A program made the translations under genes and the position numbers. 37,263 bases of DNA from Methylomonas methanica (GTDB lineage Bacteria > Pseudomonadota > Gammaproteobacteria > Methylococcales > Methylomonadaceae): assembly GCF_001644035.1 (NCBI RefSeq), contig NZ_LUUG01000134.1, positions 1 to 37,263 on the forward strand. Reading direction: 5' to 3'. Each line of letters opens with the position of its first letter. The stretch's first letter is position 1. The notes under the pieces were generated by a model. It did not search any database, had not been told where the DNA came from, and worked only from the letters and a program-made list of their open reading frames with translations. Shown here piece by piece: positions 1 through 7,352 of the stretch.

Positions 1-291
1 GGATAATACAAGGTGCGATTGGATAGCGTAATCGCACATTTATAAGTCAGCCCCCCAGATTAAGCTATCGCTAATCGAAGCGGGCTGAATTAAGTTACTT
101 GGAAGAAGTTAATTGGCGCAAGCGACCCTTTGCTGCCTATCGCCTAATGTGATTCAATGATAGCAATTGAATCGTTACCGATCATAGCCGTCTACCATCG
201 ATGATATACAGAAGGGAAATCATATGTTGATCAATAAATTACCTTGTCGAAGGTTATTTGTCGGTGGATATACAGAACTTTCGAATTACTA
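1..291. other. Gene-free left edge with two hairpins
   Basis: No convincing coding region is seen. Two inverted repeats stand out: GTGCGATT/AATCGCAC (13-20 and 30-37, 9-nt gap) and TCAGCCC/GGGCTGA (47-53 and 82-88). They resemble intergenic REP-like palindromes. Neither is followed by a T-run, so they are not called terminators. Confidence 0.5.
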
Positions 292-320
292 GTTAAACAT
301 CAAAAGGAATTCAGCACTTC

Positions 321-1034
321 ATGTCAACGCTTAGAAATACAGTCATTAATCAAATAATCGATTATCTAGAGCACGGAGATTTCTGTGCTGAGGACTTTGA
401 TTCTCAGTTTCCAGATGATTCAACTGTGCTTGCACAGATTACTTTCAAAGCATTGCCAAAATATACTTTCGTTCTAGATGAAACATATTCAGGTGGTTCT
501 ATTGGCTCCGCCCTAGCTGTTATGGGACAGGGTAACGCTAAAAAAGTCATTAGAACTGTCGAAAAGCCAGGAACATACAAAAATCTTGAAACAAGAACAC
601 ATGAGGATATTGATTCTGCTATAACAAGAATATCTGCCTGGGTTCGTAGTATCAGAGATGATTTGATTAATTCAAGAGCGACATTGCGCTCAACTATTGA
701 TGAGTTAACTGAGAGCTTTCAAAAAAGCATTGATGAAAATATTGATGATCCAGAATCTTACTTTGAAAGCCATGAAGAAGATGCTATCAAGGCTAAATTA
801 GATGAACTTCATAAAAGGGTTTCTGAGCTAGAAAAGAAGCTCGACTTTACGCCTGAAGAAACGAAGAAAATCGAAAAAGCAATTGAGAAAAGTAAATCTG
901 ATCTAAAGGTTTATCCAAAAGGGGTTTGGTACAAAACAGCCGGTACAAAACTACTGACAGTAATGAAAGGAATATTGAAGTCTAAGGAAGGTAGGGAAAT
1001 TTTGGCTGATCTTGCCAAGAAGTTGTTGCAGTAA
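321..1034 (+). CDS. Hypothetical coiled-coil protein
   Basis: Function not recognised. The 237-residue product is soluble, with no signal peptide or membrane segment. Residues about 90-185 are highly charged and helical-looking, with a Leu/Glu/Lys-rich stretch around 160-190 that reads as a coiled coil. An earlier Gly-rich stretch (SGGSIGSALAVMGQG, about 57-71) could be a loop. The ATG at 321 follows an AGGA at 305-308, which is slightly far for a ribosome binding site. Base composition is visibly more AT-rich than that of the biosynthetic genes further right, suggesting acquisition. The gene sits between two complementary integron core sites (292-298 and 1037-1043), so it is probably a cassette gene. 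No same-strand neighbour suggests a partner. Confidence 0.6.
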   Translation: MSTLRNTVINQIIDYLEHGDFCAEDFDSQFPDDSTVLAQITFKALPKYTFVLDETYSGGSIGSALAVMGQGNAKKVIRTVEKPGTYKNLETRTHEDIDSAITRISAWVRSIRDDLINSRATLRSTIDELTESFQKSIDENIDDPESYFESHEEDAIKAKLDELHKRVSELEKKLDFTPEETKKIEKAIEKSKSDLKVYPKGVWYKTAGTKLLTVMKGILKSKEGREILADLAKKLLQ

Positions 1035-1036
1035 AT

Positions 1037-1098
1037 GTTTAACAATGCCATCAAATACGCTCCCTTCGGTCGCCGGACGCTCGCGCCGTTTATGGCAG
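1037..1098 (+). other. Degenerate attC-like site
   Basis: GTTTAAC (1037-1043) fits the R'' box. TGCCAT...ATGGCA (1046-1051/1092-1097) would be the folded arms. In the place of the R' box (about 1099-1107) only a poor match is present. The call rests mostly on exact complementarity of the R'' box with GTTAAAC at 292-298. Confidence 0.4.
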
Positions 1099-1245
1099 GC
1101 CATAAGGTGCGCTGACCATAGGCGCACCGTTCGCGATCGTTGCGCCTCGCATGGCTCAGCACAACCTATAAGTTGGTCGTACCAATTCGAGAATACCGCT
1201 AACAGCTATAGGTCAATCAACAGACCTTCGTCAAGGCCATAGGGC

Positions 1246-1326
1246 CGTAGGGGGCGGATAAGCGGAGCGTCATCCACCGTCTTAGGAGCCTCTCGATGCA
1301 TGACGCTATCGCTTATGCATCCTACG
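1246..1326. repeat. REP-like imperfect palindrome
   Basis: The left arm (1246-1278) and the reverse complement of the right arm (1295-1326) share CGTAGG, ATAAGCG and AGCGTCAT in order. This matches the pattern of dispersed extragenic palindromes in many proteobacteria, whose arms read roughly CGTAGG-GGATAAGCG-AGCG-CATCCACC. The loop is about 16 nt. Family assignment is from memory of the motif. Confidence 0.6.
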
Positions 1327-1380
1327 ACTGCGGACGATTATATGGTGGCAAACGAACAGTTAGAGGTCATTGAAATTGCT
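1311..1380. repeat. Diverged direct repeat, copy 1 (copy 2 at 1689-1758)
   Basis: The 70 bases here align without gaps to 1689-1758 at a constant offset of 378. A hand count gives 51 of 70 identical, with shared blocks TTATGCAT, TGCGGAC, GAACAGT and TTGAAAT. Copy 1 overlaps the right arm of the REP-like element at 1246-1326. No function is recognised. Confidence 0.55.
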
Positions 1381-1688
1381 TCAGCATGAGGCAGTTCTTG
1401 ACCGATAGACGCGCAAGCCCGCCAACAATACATAGATCCATTGCATTCAAGTCCAGGGCAATTGGTTAGTGCCCAGCATGATTTCCTTTGGGGGGTTGGG
1501 GATTCCCCCTCATTCGGGCCTTGACGCCCCGCGCAAATCGCATTGAGCTATTAGCGAAAACCTCGTTCGCTCAGACTCAAACTAAAACGCATTGCCGCAT
1601 GGCCTAATAAGCTGGCGGGAAATACAGAAAGCTTTGCGACGATAGTAAATCACCTTGTGCGCGAGCTTAATCGGGGCGTGACGTAATT

Positions 1689-1758
1689 GTTTATGCATGC
1701 GGTGATTGCGGACAATTTTTCGGCCGCACATGAACAGTTTGGTGTCTTTGAAATGGCT
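1689..1758. repeat. Diverged direct repeat, copy 2
   Basis: Partner of 1311-1380. It lies within a 62-codon minus-strand frame (1582-1770) that is not otherwise supported as a gene. Confidence 0.55.
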
Positions 1759-1849
1759 TGATGAAAGCAAGTGGCCTTGATGGAGGCGAGGTTTCGAAGG
1801 CCAACTCCTTTCAATTGCCGATGTGGGTTTGGTTGCCGGCAGCCGACGC

Positions 1850-1877
1850 CCTCGATTCCGCTAACGCTGCATCGAGG
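1850..1877. repeat. REP-like hairpin
   Basis: Perfect 7-bp arms CCTCGAT (1850-1856) and ATCGAGG (1871-1877) flank a 14-nt loop. There is no T-run. The sequence resembles a widespread class of proteobacterial extragenic palindromes. Confidence 0.5.
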
Positions 1878-2078
1878 CTACAATAGCCCTCATCGTTGCA
1901 GTCACTGACAATCGATATGCAGTTATCGACTTTTGGCCGAACGTGCTCTAACAAGGTAACCGGAATATTTCGTTCTTCATGTCAAAAGTTAGTAGGGTTT
2001 GCGGCACAAACATTACTATATCTTTTCCAAATCATTCGTCCGCTTTCACCAATTTAGTCACCCGACACCAATAGCCTG

Positions 2079-2963
2079 CTACCGCTCGAAATACGCCAAC
2101 AAAAAATCGATAAACGTCGTCAATTTGGCTGGATAAAAGCGGCGTTGCAGATAAGTCGCGTAAATAGCTAGCGCCGGTCGGCGATATTGCCTGAGGATCT
2201 CCACCAATTCGCCGCTTTGTAAATATGGCGCCACCGACAATCTCGGCGCCTGCACGATACCCATACCCAGTGCAGCAGCCTCGCACAGCGCACGACCGTT
2301 ATTGGACGCCAGCACCCAGTCGGATTTGATTTTTTTCAGCTCGCCGTCGACGTTGAACAACCAAAACTCGCCATGCGGCGTGTCCACATAGTGCAGGCAT
2401 TGATGATTACTCAGTTCATCTATGGTCTGCGGCTCACCTTTTTCAGCCAGGTAGGCCGGCGAGGCATAGGTGCACAGCTCAGTCTCGGCAATCTTGCGCG
2501 CCACCACGCCCGGATCCAGGGTATCCGTGACTAACAGGGAAATATCGAAACTGCCGACCCGCAAATTCGGCGGTCTGTTATCCAAAGACATTAAAATCTT
2601 CACTTCCGGATATTGTTTTAGATAACGTTCGATAGCCGGCACCATATACATGCCGCCGAAATCGATAGGCGCGCTGATTTTGATGGTGCCTTTCACCCTC
2701 TCGCCCAGTTGCGCGGTGGACGCTTCCAAATCGGCCAAATCTTCCAGCAATTGCTTGCTGCGGTTGTAGTAGGCTTCGCCGGCACTGGTCAGGCTCAGGC
2801 TGCGCGTCGTCCGATGCAGCAATACCACGCCCAGGGACGCTTCGAGTTGCGCGATATACTTACTAATCATCATCGTCGACAGCTTTAACTCTTTCGCTAC
2901 CGCGGAAAAAGTCCCCAGCTCAACGATTCGGCAAAACACCCGCATGTTGTTAAACTTGTCCAT
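2079..2963 (-). CDS. LysR-family transcriptional regulator
   Basis: The 294-residue length is typical of LysR-type regulators. An N-terminal winged helix-turn-helix covers residues about 3-62 (NNMRVFCRIVELGTFSAVA opening, then the recognition region ending in LHRTTRSLSLT). A linker helix and an effector-binding domain (about 90-292) follow. The subtype resembles the CrgA/DmlR/AaeR group, whose opening and RTTRSLSLT block it shares. The gene is divergent from the beta-carbonic anhydrase, with 154 bp between the two starts. That gap carries a symmetric palindrome array with LysR-box spacing 13 bp upstream of this start codon, so autoregulation and control of the neighbour are plausible. The effector is unknown. 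Confidence 0.9.
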   Translation of the reverse strand: MDKFNNMRVFCRIVELGTFSAVAKELKLSTMMISKYIAQLEASLGVVLLHRTTRSLSLTSAGEAYYNRSKQLLEDLADLEASTAQLGERVKGTIKISAPIDFGGMYMVPAIERYLKQYPEVKILMSLDNRPPNLRVGSFDISLLVTDTLDPGVVARKIAETELCTYASPAYLAEKGEPQTIDELSNHQCLHYVDTPHGEFWLFNVDGELKKIKSDWVLASNNGRALCEAAALGMGIVQAPRLSVAPYLQSGELVEILRQYRRPALAIYATYLQRRFYPAKLTTFIDFLLAYFER

Positions 2964-2975
2964 GACGCCATCACT

Positions 2976-3003
2976 ATAAACTTAAGGTTTATATTTTATA
3001 AAC
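2976..3003. promoter_or_regulatory. Candidate LysR operator: three half-sites every 11 bp
   Basis: ATAAAC (2976-2981), GTTTAT (2987-2992) and ATAAAC (2998-3003) alternate in orientation with exactly 11-bp steps. They form two overlapping palindromes. The right one is perfect over 19 bp (2986-3004, arms GGTTTAT/ATAAACC). The T-N11-A geometry is that of LysR-type boxes. The site lies just upstream of the lysR start and just upstream of a candidate promoter for the carbonic anhydrase. Confidence 0.6.
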
Positions 3004-3014
3004 CAATTAGCGTC

Positions 3015-3043
3015 TTTAAACCAGGATTCCGCTTGGCTACAAT
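3015..3043 (+). promoter_or_regulatory. Candidate sigma-70 promoter of carbonic anhydrase gene
   Basis: A weak -35 TTTAAA (3015-3020) and a good -10 TACAAT (3038-3043) are separated by 17 bp. Transcription would start near 3050, leaving a leader of about 68 nt that contains the hairpin at 3068-3100. Confidence 0.4.
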
Positions 3044-3067
3044 GCCGCCCGGAGATAGTCGTTACCT

Positions 3068-3100
3068 CGTCTGGTTTGTAGTTTGAGCCAGACGTTTTTT
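3068..3100 (+). terminator. Terminator-like hairpin in the carbonic anhydrase leader
   Basis: CGTCTGG (3068-3074) pairs perfectly with CCAGACG (3088-3094) and is followed at once by six T (3095-3100). This is the form of a rho-independent terminator on the plus strand, ending 17 bp before the start codon. No plus-strand gene lies between it and the promoter candidate, so it may be a leader attenuator. Confidence 0.55.
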
Positions 3101-3117
3101 CACCCACCGAGGTTCTT

Positions 3118-3696
3118 ATGAGCAAAATTCACAACGAAGTACTGTTAGCCAACCGCGATTATGTATCCAGTTTTAACAAAGGCGATTTGGCTATGCCGCC
3201 CGCTCGTCAGTTTGCCATACTGACCTGCATGGACGCCCGACTCGACCCCGCTAAATACGCCGGTTTATCAGAAGGTGACGCGCATGTGATTCGCAATGCC
3301 GGTGGCCGCGCCAGCGACGACGCGATCCGCTCCTTGGTTATTTCTTACAAATTACTCGGCACCAAGGAATGGTTTGTGATCCATCACACCGACTGCGGAA
3401 TGGAGACCTTTACCAACGAGATCATGAGCGACTTGTTGGCCAGCAGCTTGAAAACCGCCAGTGTGGACGCGACAGGCTGGCACGACGGCGGCGAAGGCCC
3501 CGGTTCGACAGACGGCAAATACATCAACTGGTTGACCATCAAAAACCAAGCAGAAAGTGTCCTGGAAGATGTTAAACGTATAAAAGCCCATTCGTTGGTG
3601 CCTAGCGATATTCCGGTTTACGGCTACGTTTACGACGTAAAAACCGGCCGCTTGATCGAAGTACCTGAAGCAACTGCTGCCGGCCAAGCCAGCTAA
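3118..3696 (+). CDS. Beta-class carbonic anhydrase
   Basis: The enzyme interconverts CO2 and bicarbonate in the cytoplasm using a zinc ion. Zinc ligands are Cys37 (CMDAR), His90 and Cys93 (HTDC), with the Asp39-Arg41 dyad intact. RNAGG (59-63) and the region to residue 80 fit the compact beta-class subtype seen in mycobacterial Rv1284-like enzymes. At 192 residues it is normal for that subtype. The ATG at 3118 has a weak GAGG about 6 nt upstream. It is divergent from a LysR gene, a common pattern for a regulator and its target. A terminator-like hairpin sits in the leader. In an organism fixing or assimilating C1 carbon the enzyme could supply bicarbonate, but that role is inference. Confidence 0.9.
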   Translation: MSKIHNEVLLANRDYVSSFNKGDLAMPPARQFAILTCMDARLDPAKYAGLSEGDAHVIRNAGGRASDDAIRSLVISYKLLGTKEWFVIHHTDCGMETFTNEIMSDLLASSLKTASVDATGWHDGGEGPGSTDGKYINWLTIKNQAESVLEDVKRIKAHSLVPSDIPVYGYVYDVKTGRLIEVPEATAAGQAS

Positions 3697-4675
3697 TAAC
3701 GGCTTCCTACCAGCCAGGTCCGGAAATACCATTACCAACCAGACCAACAGGCATTCCCGCAATAACGGCAGCTAGACCTCAATTTAAGAGCTGCTTTGAC
3801 CCGATAAGCTCCCGCAGACGCGGGAGCGACTTGACCGGCAACCTGTTCCTGGCGTCTCGAAGAAATTCATCAATACGCCAAGCCTTCTATAGATTTGGTA
3901 ACAAAAACCTCGCCTACTCGACTCTGTGCCTTTTGAGAGTGTCCAATCGCAGCAATACGCCTTAAACGCTACGCTATCTCGGCCTTACCAAACAAGCAAT
4001 TTTGCAGACTTCCAATGACTACGAGCTTTAAAAATTGCTATCAGTGAAAAATCTCCGTGCTAACCGCTAGCGGGAAAAATAACGAATCCAACGCAAAACT
4101 GAACGGCAAATCAACTAATGGATAGCGCGGCGGAGCGGTTTTAAACTTCCTGATGGCGACATCTTTGTTTTCCAATGCCTCCCAATCAAGTCGAGTTCCG
4201 CTGTAGACAAAGACTCGTTCGGAGCGTCATTGCTTAATAAATAAGGCAGCAAAAAACCACAACAAACTACCTCTTATCTTTAATCGCATTGCCTTCGCTG
4301 TTCACCGGCTGATCCACGAACCTTACGCCATTGCAGGCACAGCAACTATCATCTTGGGAGTTGTGCAAAAACAGGTACCGAACCCGAATACTGACGAGGG
4401 AAGGATGGCCGCAATGCAGGAAGTTACTAACTGTGGCGAAACTTGCGATAAATAGGCAGGCATCATTGCAGAAGATAGCGCCAGAAGGCGTGATGCTTAC
4501 GTTATATCTCAGCAGCAGTGGCAGGCATTGATTAACAACAGCAGGCGAAAACAATGCTCTTCTCAACAAGTGCGCGACACGCTGCAAACTAAGTGCTATT
4601 AGAAAATTACGCTAAGTGTTTATTGATATTACCTGAATTTGCCTACAAAGTGCCTACACAAAACCTTCACGCAAC
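3697..4675. other. Gene-poor region between carbonic anhydrase and tRNA
   Basis: No gene is supported. Short frames exist (a 106-codon minus frame at 4267-4587 and a 66-codon plus frame at 4331-4531) but show no motif or ribosome binding site. Near the tRNA, TGCCTACA occurs twice (4640-4647 and 4651-4658) at an 11-bp step, a layout that recombinase arm sites can have. No integrase gene was found. Confidence 0.5.
3808..3827. repeat. Perfect GC-rich hairpin
   Basis: GCTCCCGC (3808-3815) and GCGGGAGC (3820-3827) form an 8-bp stem with a 4-nt loop, 112 bp past the carbonic anhydrase stop. There is no T-run, so it is more like a REP element than an intrinsic terminator, though it could protect or end that transcript. 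Confidence 0.5.
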
Positions 4676-4707
4676 AAAAAAGGCCTAGGTCGTTAAACCT
4701 AAGCCTT
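4676..4707 (-). terminator. Intrinsic terminator of the tRNA gene
   Basis: Read on the minus strand, an 11-bp stem with one mismatch (4697-4707 with 4680-4690) and a 6-nt loop is followed by a run of T (A-run 4676-4681 on the plus strand). It begins 10 bp after the tRNA 3' end. Confidence 0.8.
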
Positions 4708-4716
4708 TGATTTGTC

Positions 4717-4793
<77 letters not shown>

Positions 4794-4806
4794 ATTGATT
4801 TGACTT

Positions 4807-4834
4807 ATTATACAGACCAAAAATTATTTAGCAA
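4807..4834 (-). promoter_or_regulatory. Promoter of tRNA-fMet
   Basis: On the minus strand, TTGCTA (4829-4834) and a perfect TATAAT (4807-4812) are separated by 16 bp. The start would be a few bases before the mature tRNA 5' end at 4793. Confidence 0.6.
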
Positions 4835-4913
4835 GCAATAAACATGCTATTTGTTAAATAATGCCAACAGATAAGTTCCTTACGATGCATGACATTGCTT
4901 TTGAAGCCGGGAA

Positions 4914-5744
4914 TCAGGGTTGACCGGCAGGCAAATCCGCTGTGCTCAGATCGGTATTTAAACAAGTTGGATGACCGAATCCTTTTGCGCTAACTCCCGC
5001 ACCTCCATTCGGATTGGGGGCAATGTCGTAAATGATATTGTCAGGACGTTGCGAGTCGCCACTCACGCCACCGACGCCGACAATATGGTCGAGCCCCAGG
5101 TTATGCCTGACTCGCCAAGCGATATTATGATCGGCACAAGATGTGTCGCCGCTTAAACCGACGCCACCGACTAGCGTTTTACCGACTGAATACAAGCCTA
5201 GGCCACCACCGAATACATTGATACCACCAATTTTTGACCCTACCATTGGATCTTTCGGAGTACCGTTTAAGCTTGAGTTTCCGCCGTAAGCAACGTCCGT
5301 TTCAACTGGATTACTCTCTTGAAGTCCGAACAAACTACCACCAGGCTGTACGGCTGAATATAAATTCGCTGTCGATAAAGCCAAACCATTGGACTTGCCA
5401 GAACCAGCGGAATCCGACGAAGAATCAAGACTTAGCGAATTGGCGGTATTGGCTTTTTGCGCTGAGATAACTCTGCTGGCCGGCCACTGTGCACCCCGAT
5501 TGGTGCCGGAAAACGCTACGGCACAAACCACGCCATCTCGGTTTACTACAGTTGCCCACATATGCAAGTTAAGCCCGCTTTCCTCCACACTAACCGCATC
5601 GTCAAGCGCGGCTTTTAATGTGGCGTGATTGGGTAATCCACGACACGCCTGTCCCAAGCCTCTATCATTATCTCTATCTGCGATTGCCGCGCCAGTGTTA
5701 GCCAGCATCAAAAGTGAAGCAGCGAATAACCATCTTGTATTCAT
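4914..5744 (-). CDS. Secreted GlcG/HbpS-like (DUF336) protein
   Basis: The N-terminus (MNTRWLFAASLLMLANTGAAIA) is a signal peptide, so the protein should be periplasmic or extracellular. The rest matches the GlcG/HbpS fold: a helical start (LKAALDDAV), a strand with the NRDG turn near residue 70, a WPASRVISAQKANTAN helix near 88-102, then Gly-rich strands ending in VGGVGLSGDTSCADH. HbpS proteins bind haem or related small molecules, while GlcG in the glycolate operon has no settled role. At 276 residues it is longer than the core family (about 140), with insertions around 105-170 and a Gly/Asn-rich tail. A strong AGGAGGG sits 6 nt before the ATG. Ligand unknown. Confidence 0.75.
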   Translation of the reverse strand: MNTRWLFAASLLMLANTGAAIADRDNDRGLGQACRGLPNHATLKAALDDAVSVEESGLNLHMWATVVNRDGVVCAVAFSGTNRGAQWPASRVISAQKANTANSLSLDSSSDSAGSGKSNGLALSTANLYSAVQPGGSLFGLQESNPVETDVAYGGNSSLNGTPKDPMVGSKIGGINVFGGGLGLYSVGKTLVGGVGLSGDTSCADHNIAWRVRHNLGLDHIVGVGGVSGDSQRPDNIIYDIAPNPNGGAGVSAKGFGHPTCLNTDLSTADLPAGQP

Positions 5745-5883
5745 AAAAAGCCCTCCTAATTGTTTATATAGTTATTAGGTTTGAAGCTTAATATTTGCGG
5801 CATTCGATACGCGCAGCCAGTCGCCCAAACCGGCATGGATTTTAGTCGCATGAATTATCATGGGTCAACTGAGAACGATCCCT

Positions 5884-5902
5884 AAAAACCACTCGCTAGT
5901 GG
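5884..5902 (-). terminator. Terminator after pgpA
   Basis: On the minus strand CCACT-AGCG-AGTGG is followed by five T. It lies 24 bp past the pgpA stop and would end the long riboflavin/thiL/pgpA transcript. The stem is short (5 bp). Confidence 0.55.
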
Positions 5903-5926
5903 AACGAAAACTATCGCTAACTCAGT

Positions 5927-6436
5927 TCATACCGGAAAATCAAACCAGAAACGCATAATCAAGGCTGCAAAAATCCCAGCCACCACGTCGTCCAGCATGA
6001 TGCCGAAACCACCGTGCACATGCTTATCCAGCCATTTAATTGGCCAGGGTTTGAAGATGTCGAACAAACGAAACAACACAAAACCGGCCAACAAACTCTG
6101 CCAGGAATACACTACCCCCACCATCGTAATCAAAAAGCCGGCGATTTCATCCCAAACAATTCCGCCGAAATCGTGTACGTCCAGTTTTTTTGCGGCCAAG
6201 TCGCAGATAAATATACCTGCAACGATAATCACCAACGTGCTTATCGCGTAAACCAAATCGCTGGTTTGCAGTAAGGCCAGATACAGCGGAATCGCCACAA
6301 TAGTCCCCATCGTGCCGGGCATTGCTTTCGACAACCCAGAACCAAACCCAAACGCCAGAAACAGCGCGGGGTCTTTGATGATTTGCAGCGCAGTTAAACG
6401 ATTGTTGCCGTAATACTCTCTAAGAAAAATGCTCAA
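5927..6436 (-). CDS. pgpA: Phosphatidylglycerophosphatase A
   Basis: PgpA dephosphorylates phosphatidylglycerol phosphate in the inner membrane to give phosphatidylglycerol. The 169-residue product carries the family blocks FGFGSGLSKAMPGTMGT (N-terminal), GGIVWDEIAGF (about 90-100) and HGGFGIMLDDVVAG (about 140-153), with hydrophobic segments between them. No upstream ATG exists in frame before residue 39, so the start must be non-ATG. The TTG at 6436 is the best choice: it follows GGGGAAAGG and lies inside the last codons of thiL (17-bp overlap), implying translational coupling. The thiL-pgpA pair is conserved in gammaproteobacteria. It is the last gene of the operon. Confidence 0.93.
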   Translation of the reverse strand: MSIFLREYYGNNRLTALQIIKDPALFLAFGFGSGLSKAMPGTMGTIVAIPLYLALLQTSDLVYAISTLVIIVAGIFICDLAAKKLDVHDFGGIVWDEIAGFLITMVGVVYSWQSLLAGFVLFRLFDIFKPWPIKWLDKHVHGGFGIMLDDVVAGIFAALIMRFWFDFPV

Positions 6437-7352
6437 AACCTTTCCCCTCGAATGCGTCCACGCACCCCGCCCTATTCATCCGCAAACCCGGCACGGCTTC
6501 GATAATCCCCACACAAGTAGCTACCGGTAATGGCTGAGAACAATCCGCCGGCACAGTAAAACACAATTCGTAATCGTCGCCGGCAGTCAACGGCATGCGC
6601 CAATCCCCGCTGTGATCGATGAACTCTCTCACTGAAGCGGATAGCGGTAAGCTGTCCCATTGCAAACACGCACCAACGCCGCTTTGTTCCAAAATGTGCC
6701 CCAAATCGGCCGCTAGTCCGTCGGAAATATCGATACAGGCATTGGCGATGCCGCGCAGCGCCAAGCCTTCCGACACCCGCGGCTGCGGTTGATTAAAACA
6801 ACGAAAAGCCAACTCCGGATCAGCACAGACATAACCTTGCTTAATTTTCAAACCCAAACCGGCATTACCGAGCTGACCGGTAACGTATATCAAATCACCG
6901 ACCTGGGCCCCGGAACGCAATAGTGCCCTACCCTGCGGCACCACGCCCATCGCTTGCACCGTCAAAGTCAACGGTCCGGACGTAGTATCCCCACCAATCA
7001 GATCAACATTATGCTGGCGGGCCAGATTGATAAAACCTCGCGAGAAAGCTTGCAGCCAGGTTTCATCGACTTTCGGCAGGGTCAACGCCAAGGTCACCGC
7101 GAACGGCTCGGCGCCCATTGCCGCCAAGTCACTTAGATTAACCGCCAACAACTTATGCCCAAGCAACTCGGGATCTGCGTCAGCAAAGAAATGCACATTC
7201 TCGACCATGGTATCGGCGGTGACCGCCAATTGGTAGCCGGCCGGGATATTCAGCAGTGCGCAGTCGTCGCCTATGCCTAACTGATTAAACGGATGTCGCG
7301 GGGCATGCACCGCAAAATAGCGGCGGATCAGATCGAATTCGGCGACAGCCAT
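6420..7352 (-). CDS. thiL: Thiamine-monophosphate kinase
   Basis: ThiL phosphorylates thiamine monophosphate to the active cofactor thiamine diphosphate using ATP. The 310-residue length is normal for this AIR-synthetase-like fold. Visible blocks are GIGDDCAL (about 26-33), VTADTMVENVHF, NLSDLAAMGA, the Mg/ATP-binding LIGGDTT (near 118) and CIDISDGLAADL (about 205-216). The start ATG overlaps the nusB stop by one base (TGATG) and the end overlaps pgpA. It belongs to the rib-nusB-thiL-pgpA cluster seen across proteobacteria. Confidence 0.95.
   Translation of the reverse strand: MAVAEFDLIRRYFAVHAPRHPFNQLGIGDDCALLNIPAGYQLAVTADTMVENVHFFADADPELLGHKLLAVNLSDLAAMGAEPFAVTLALTLPKVDETWLQAFSRGFINLARQHNVDLIGGDTTSGPLTLTVQAMGVVPQGRALLRSGAQVGDLIYVTGQLGNAGLGLKIKQGYVCADPELAFRCFNQPQPRVSEGLALRGIANACIDISDGLAADLGHILEQSGVGACLQWDSLPLSASVREFIDHSGDWRMPLTAGDDYELCFTVPADCSQPLPVATCVGIIEAVPGLRMNRAGCVDAFEGKGFEHFS

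Larger units (their letters stand above)
292..1098 (+). mobile_element. Candidate integron gene cassette (integrase-less)
   Basis: A core-site match GTTAAAC (292-298; consensus GTTRRRY) lies 22 bp before the coding region. GTTTAAC (1037-1043; consensus RYYYAAC) begins 2 bp after its stop codon. The two heptamers are exact reverse complements, as expected when the 5' end of an inserted cassette came from its own attC site. After the second heptamer comes an inverted repeat TGCCAT (1046-1051) / ATGGCA (1092-1097). A proper right-hand core site is missing, so the right end is degenerate or truncated. No integron integrase is in the window. Confidence 0.5.
1099..2078. other. Gene-poor stretch with palindromic and direct repeats
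   Basis: No gene is supported. The only reading frames are short and lack family resemblance or ribosome binding sites. A hairpin GGTGCGC/GCGCACC lies at 1106-1112/1122-1128. The stretch also holds two REP-like palindromes and a diverged direct repeat, listed separately. This looks like decayed or repeat-seeded intergenic DNA between an acquired gene and lysR. Confidence 0.5.

Noticed and set aside
1012-1242. Short plus-strand frame over the attC-like hairpin
   Set aside because: No ribosome binding site, it overlaps the end of the supported gene, and it is built from palindromic sequence.
1359-1365. GTTAGAG, same as the left core of the right-hand cassette
   Set aside because: No matching R'' box (CTCTAAC) follows in the next 700 bases and there is no gene after it.
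1582-1770. 62-codon minus frame in the gene-poor region
   Set aside because: No recognisable domain. Part of it is the repeated 70-bp block, which argues for non-coding repeat DNA.
4267-4587. 106-codon minus frame and the antisense 66-codon frame at 4331-4531
   Set aside because: Neither has a ribosome binding site or motif. They oppose each other and could be chance frames.
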